Assembly: GCF_000245735.1 (NCBI RefSeq)
Contig: NZ_AHTH01000055.1
Span: 1 to 64,000, forward strand
Direction: 5' to 3'
DNA length: 64,000 nt
DNA from: Alishewanella jeotgali KCTC 22429
Lineage (GTDB): Bacteria > Pseudomonadota > Gammaproteobacteria > Enterobacterales > Alteromonadaceae
How positions within the stretch are numbered: position 1 is the first letter of the stretch; each line of letters begins with the position of its first letter. The notes beneath the pieces are model-generated. The model ran no database searches and was not told the origin of the DNA. It was given only the letters and a program-made list of their open reading frames with translations. The translations under genes and the position numbers were made by a program. Below are positions 62,954-64,000 of the stretch, in pieces.

Positions 62954-64000
62954 TTGCAATCAGATAACGATTCAGGCATGGCGGTCTACCGTCGTTTACT
63001 AGGCTACTTAAAACCTTATCGTTTAGGTTTTTTTGCGGCTATTGCGGGCATGGTCGGCTACTCTGCCGTTGATGCTGGCTTTATTGCGTCCTTGCAACCC
63101 TTTATCGATCGCGGTATTCAGGATAAAGATACTGATTTTTTGAAATACGCGCCATTAATCGTCATTCTCATGTTTATTCTGCGCGGTATTTTCCATTTTA
63201 CAGCGACTTACTGTATGAGCTGGGTCGGTAATCAAATTGTTAAGGACATTCGGCAACAATTGTTTGGTCATATGATGCGCCTGCCGGTCAGTTTTCATGA
63301 CAAACACTCCACTGGCGAGCTGATCTCAAAAATTACCTACGACGCCGAGCAGATTAAACAATCCCTTACTAAGGCGCTGATCGTGCTGGTACGTGACGGC
63401 GCCCTGGTGGTTGGCCTGATTTTCGTTATGTTCTGGTATAGCTGGCAGTTGTCACTAATCTTCTTTCTGATTGCGCCGGTGATCGCCGTCATCGTCAGCC
63501 TGGTATCAAAGCGCTTCCGGCAATTGAGTCATAAGATCCAACATGCGATGGGCGGTGTTACCACCGCCTCTGAGCAGATGTTAAATGGCCATAAGGTGAT
63601 CCTGTCTTTTGGTGGCCAGCAACTGGAAGATCAACGTTTTGCCGAGGTGAATAACCAGACCCGTTTGCAAGGGGTCAAAATGGACTCAACCTCGGCCATC
63701 AGCTCGGGTGTGATCCAACTGATCGCCTCCTTCGCACTGGCGTTTGTCGTCTTTATGGCAAGTCAGCCAGAAATGCTGGAGACGCTGACGCCGGGTATTT
63801 TCTCATCCATCGTCACGGCGATGGTGATGATGCTAAAACCGCTAAAGCAATTGACCACCGTCAACAGTGAGTTTCAACGTGGTTTAGCTGCGGCTGCCAG
63901 TATTTTTAAGATCCTGGATCAACTGACGGAGCAGGAAACCGGCCGGATAGAGCTCAAAGCTGCCAGGGGCGATATCAGCTTTAGCCATGTCAGTTTTCAT
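62954..64000 (+). CDS. msbA: Lipid A export ATP-binding/permease MsbA (partial)
   Basis: The gene runs off the window after 349 codons. It starts at TTG 62954 with AAAGGTG seven bases upstream, and begins MQSDNDSGMAVYRRLLGYLKPYRLG. The six-segment membrane domain is visible, with LPVSFHDKHSTGELISKITYDAEQIKQS near residue 112-140 (the MsbA coupling helix region) and the start of the nucleotide-binding domain (GDISFSHVSFH) at the edge. MsbA flips core-lipid A across the inner membrane. The comEC-msbA(-lpxK) order is standard in gammaproteobacteria. Confidence 0.95.
   Translation, partial: MQSDNDSGMAVYRRLLGYLKPYRLGFFAAIAGMVGYSAVDAGFIASLQPFIDRGIQDKDTDFLKYAPLIVILMFILRGIFHFTATYCMSWVGNQIVKDIRQQLFGHMMRLPVSFHDKHSTGELISKITYDAEQIKQSLTKALIVLVRDGALVVGLIFVMFWYSWQLSLIFFLIAPVIAVIVSLVSKRFRQLSHKIQHAMGGVTTASEQMLNGHKVILSFGGQQLEDQRFAEVNNQTRLQGVKMDSTSAISSGVIQLIASFALAFVVFMASQPEMLETLTPGIFSSIVTAMVMMLKPLKQLTTVNSEFQRGLAAAASIFKILDQLTEQETGRIELKAARGDISFSHVSFH

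Noticed and set aside
1-64000. CRISPR arrays, prophage, insertion-sequence transposases, rRNA genes
   Set aside because: No regularly spaced direct repeats, no integrase, terminase or transposase ORF, and no rRNA-like sequence was seen in the window.

Overview
The window looks like a chromosomal segment of a free-living gammaproteobacterium close to the Rheinheimera/Arsukibacterium/Alishewanella group (Alteromonadales-like). This is judged from gene content and order only. The pointers are a complete rnfABCDGE-nth cluster, mfd next to csiV and DUF3087, lolCDE next to DUF2062/comEC/msbA, a rhombosortase, a second EF-G away from any str operon, DUF3025, and a Bfd gene with a Fur-like site. Coding density is high and most genes are housekeeping. 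Apparently accessory material is concentrated in the first 10 kb.

Layout. 1-1.4 kb: an inverted-repeat element runs directly into an AT-rich ParE-like toxin gene with no antitoxin, followed by two small genes. 1.5-9.9 kb: a two-armed surface-polysaccharide locus, with wecA-type initiator, flippase and pyruvyl transferase on the minus strand, and GT4, WecG-type GT, GT2, Wzy-like polymerase and ElyC-like protein on the plus strand with ATGA overlaps. 9.9-17.2 kb: rhombosortase, gamma-glutamyltransferase, enoyl-CoA hydratase family protein, a lipoprotein, cysK, and a MoxR ATPase/VWA pair. 17.2-20.6 kb: a tight minus-strand cluster of a minimal J-domain protein, three proteins I do not recognise (two strongly acidic) and a RIO1-type kinase; this is the best candidate here for an undescribed system. 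20.8-28.5 kb: a small exported protein, a SecF with no SecD beside it, a phytase-like lipoprotein, asnB, DUF3025, a NatAB-type exporter and bfd.

28.6-37.3 kb: an aspartoacylase-family protein, a periplasmic binding-protein-like protein, gloA, nth and the Rnf electron-transport complex; RnfC carries a long repetitive C-terminal tail. 37.4-40.3 kb: a membrane GGDEF/EAL protein degenerate in both domains, three identical tandem tRNA-Asn genes with a near-consensus promoter, and a gene-free stretch with a DnaA box inside a hairpin. 40.3-49.7 kb: MATE exporter, uvrB, a small beta-barrel protein, a CoA-transferase, EF-G2 and rimO. 49.8-57 kb: a probable minus-strand operon mfd-csiV-DUF3087-ylqF-BLUF, with a PilZ-like gene upstream. 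57-64 kb: lolCDE, DUF2062, a comEC whose metallo-beta-lactamase-like domain has lost its metal ligands, and msbA, which runs off the window.

Functional themes are envelope building (surface polysaccharide, lipoprotein sorting, LPS export, rhombosortase), redox and repair (Rnf, Nth, UvrB, Mfd), and signalling (LapD-like, PilZ and BLUF proteins). All calls come from reading the sequence by eye; no database search was run.
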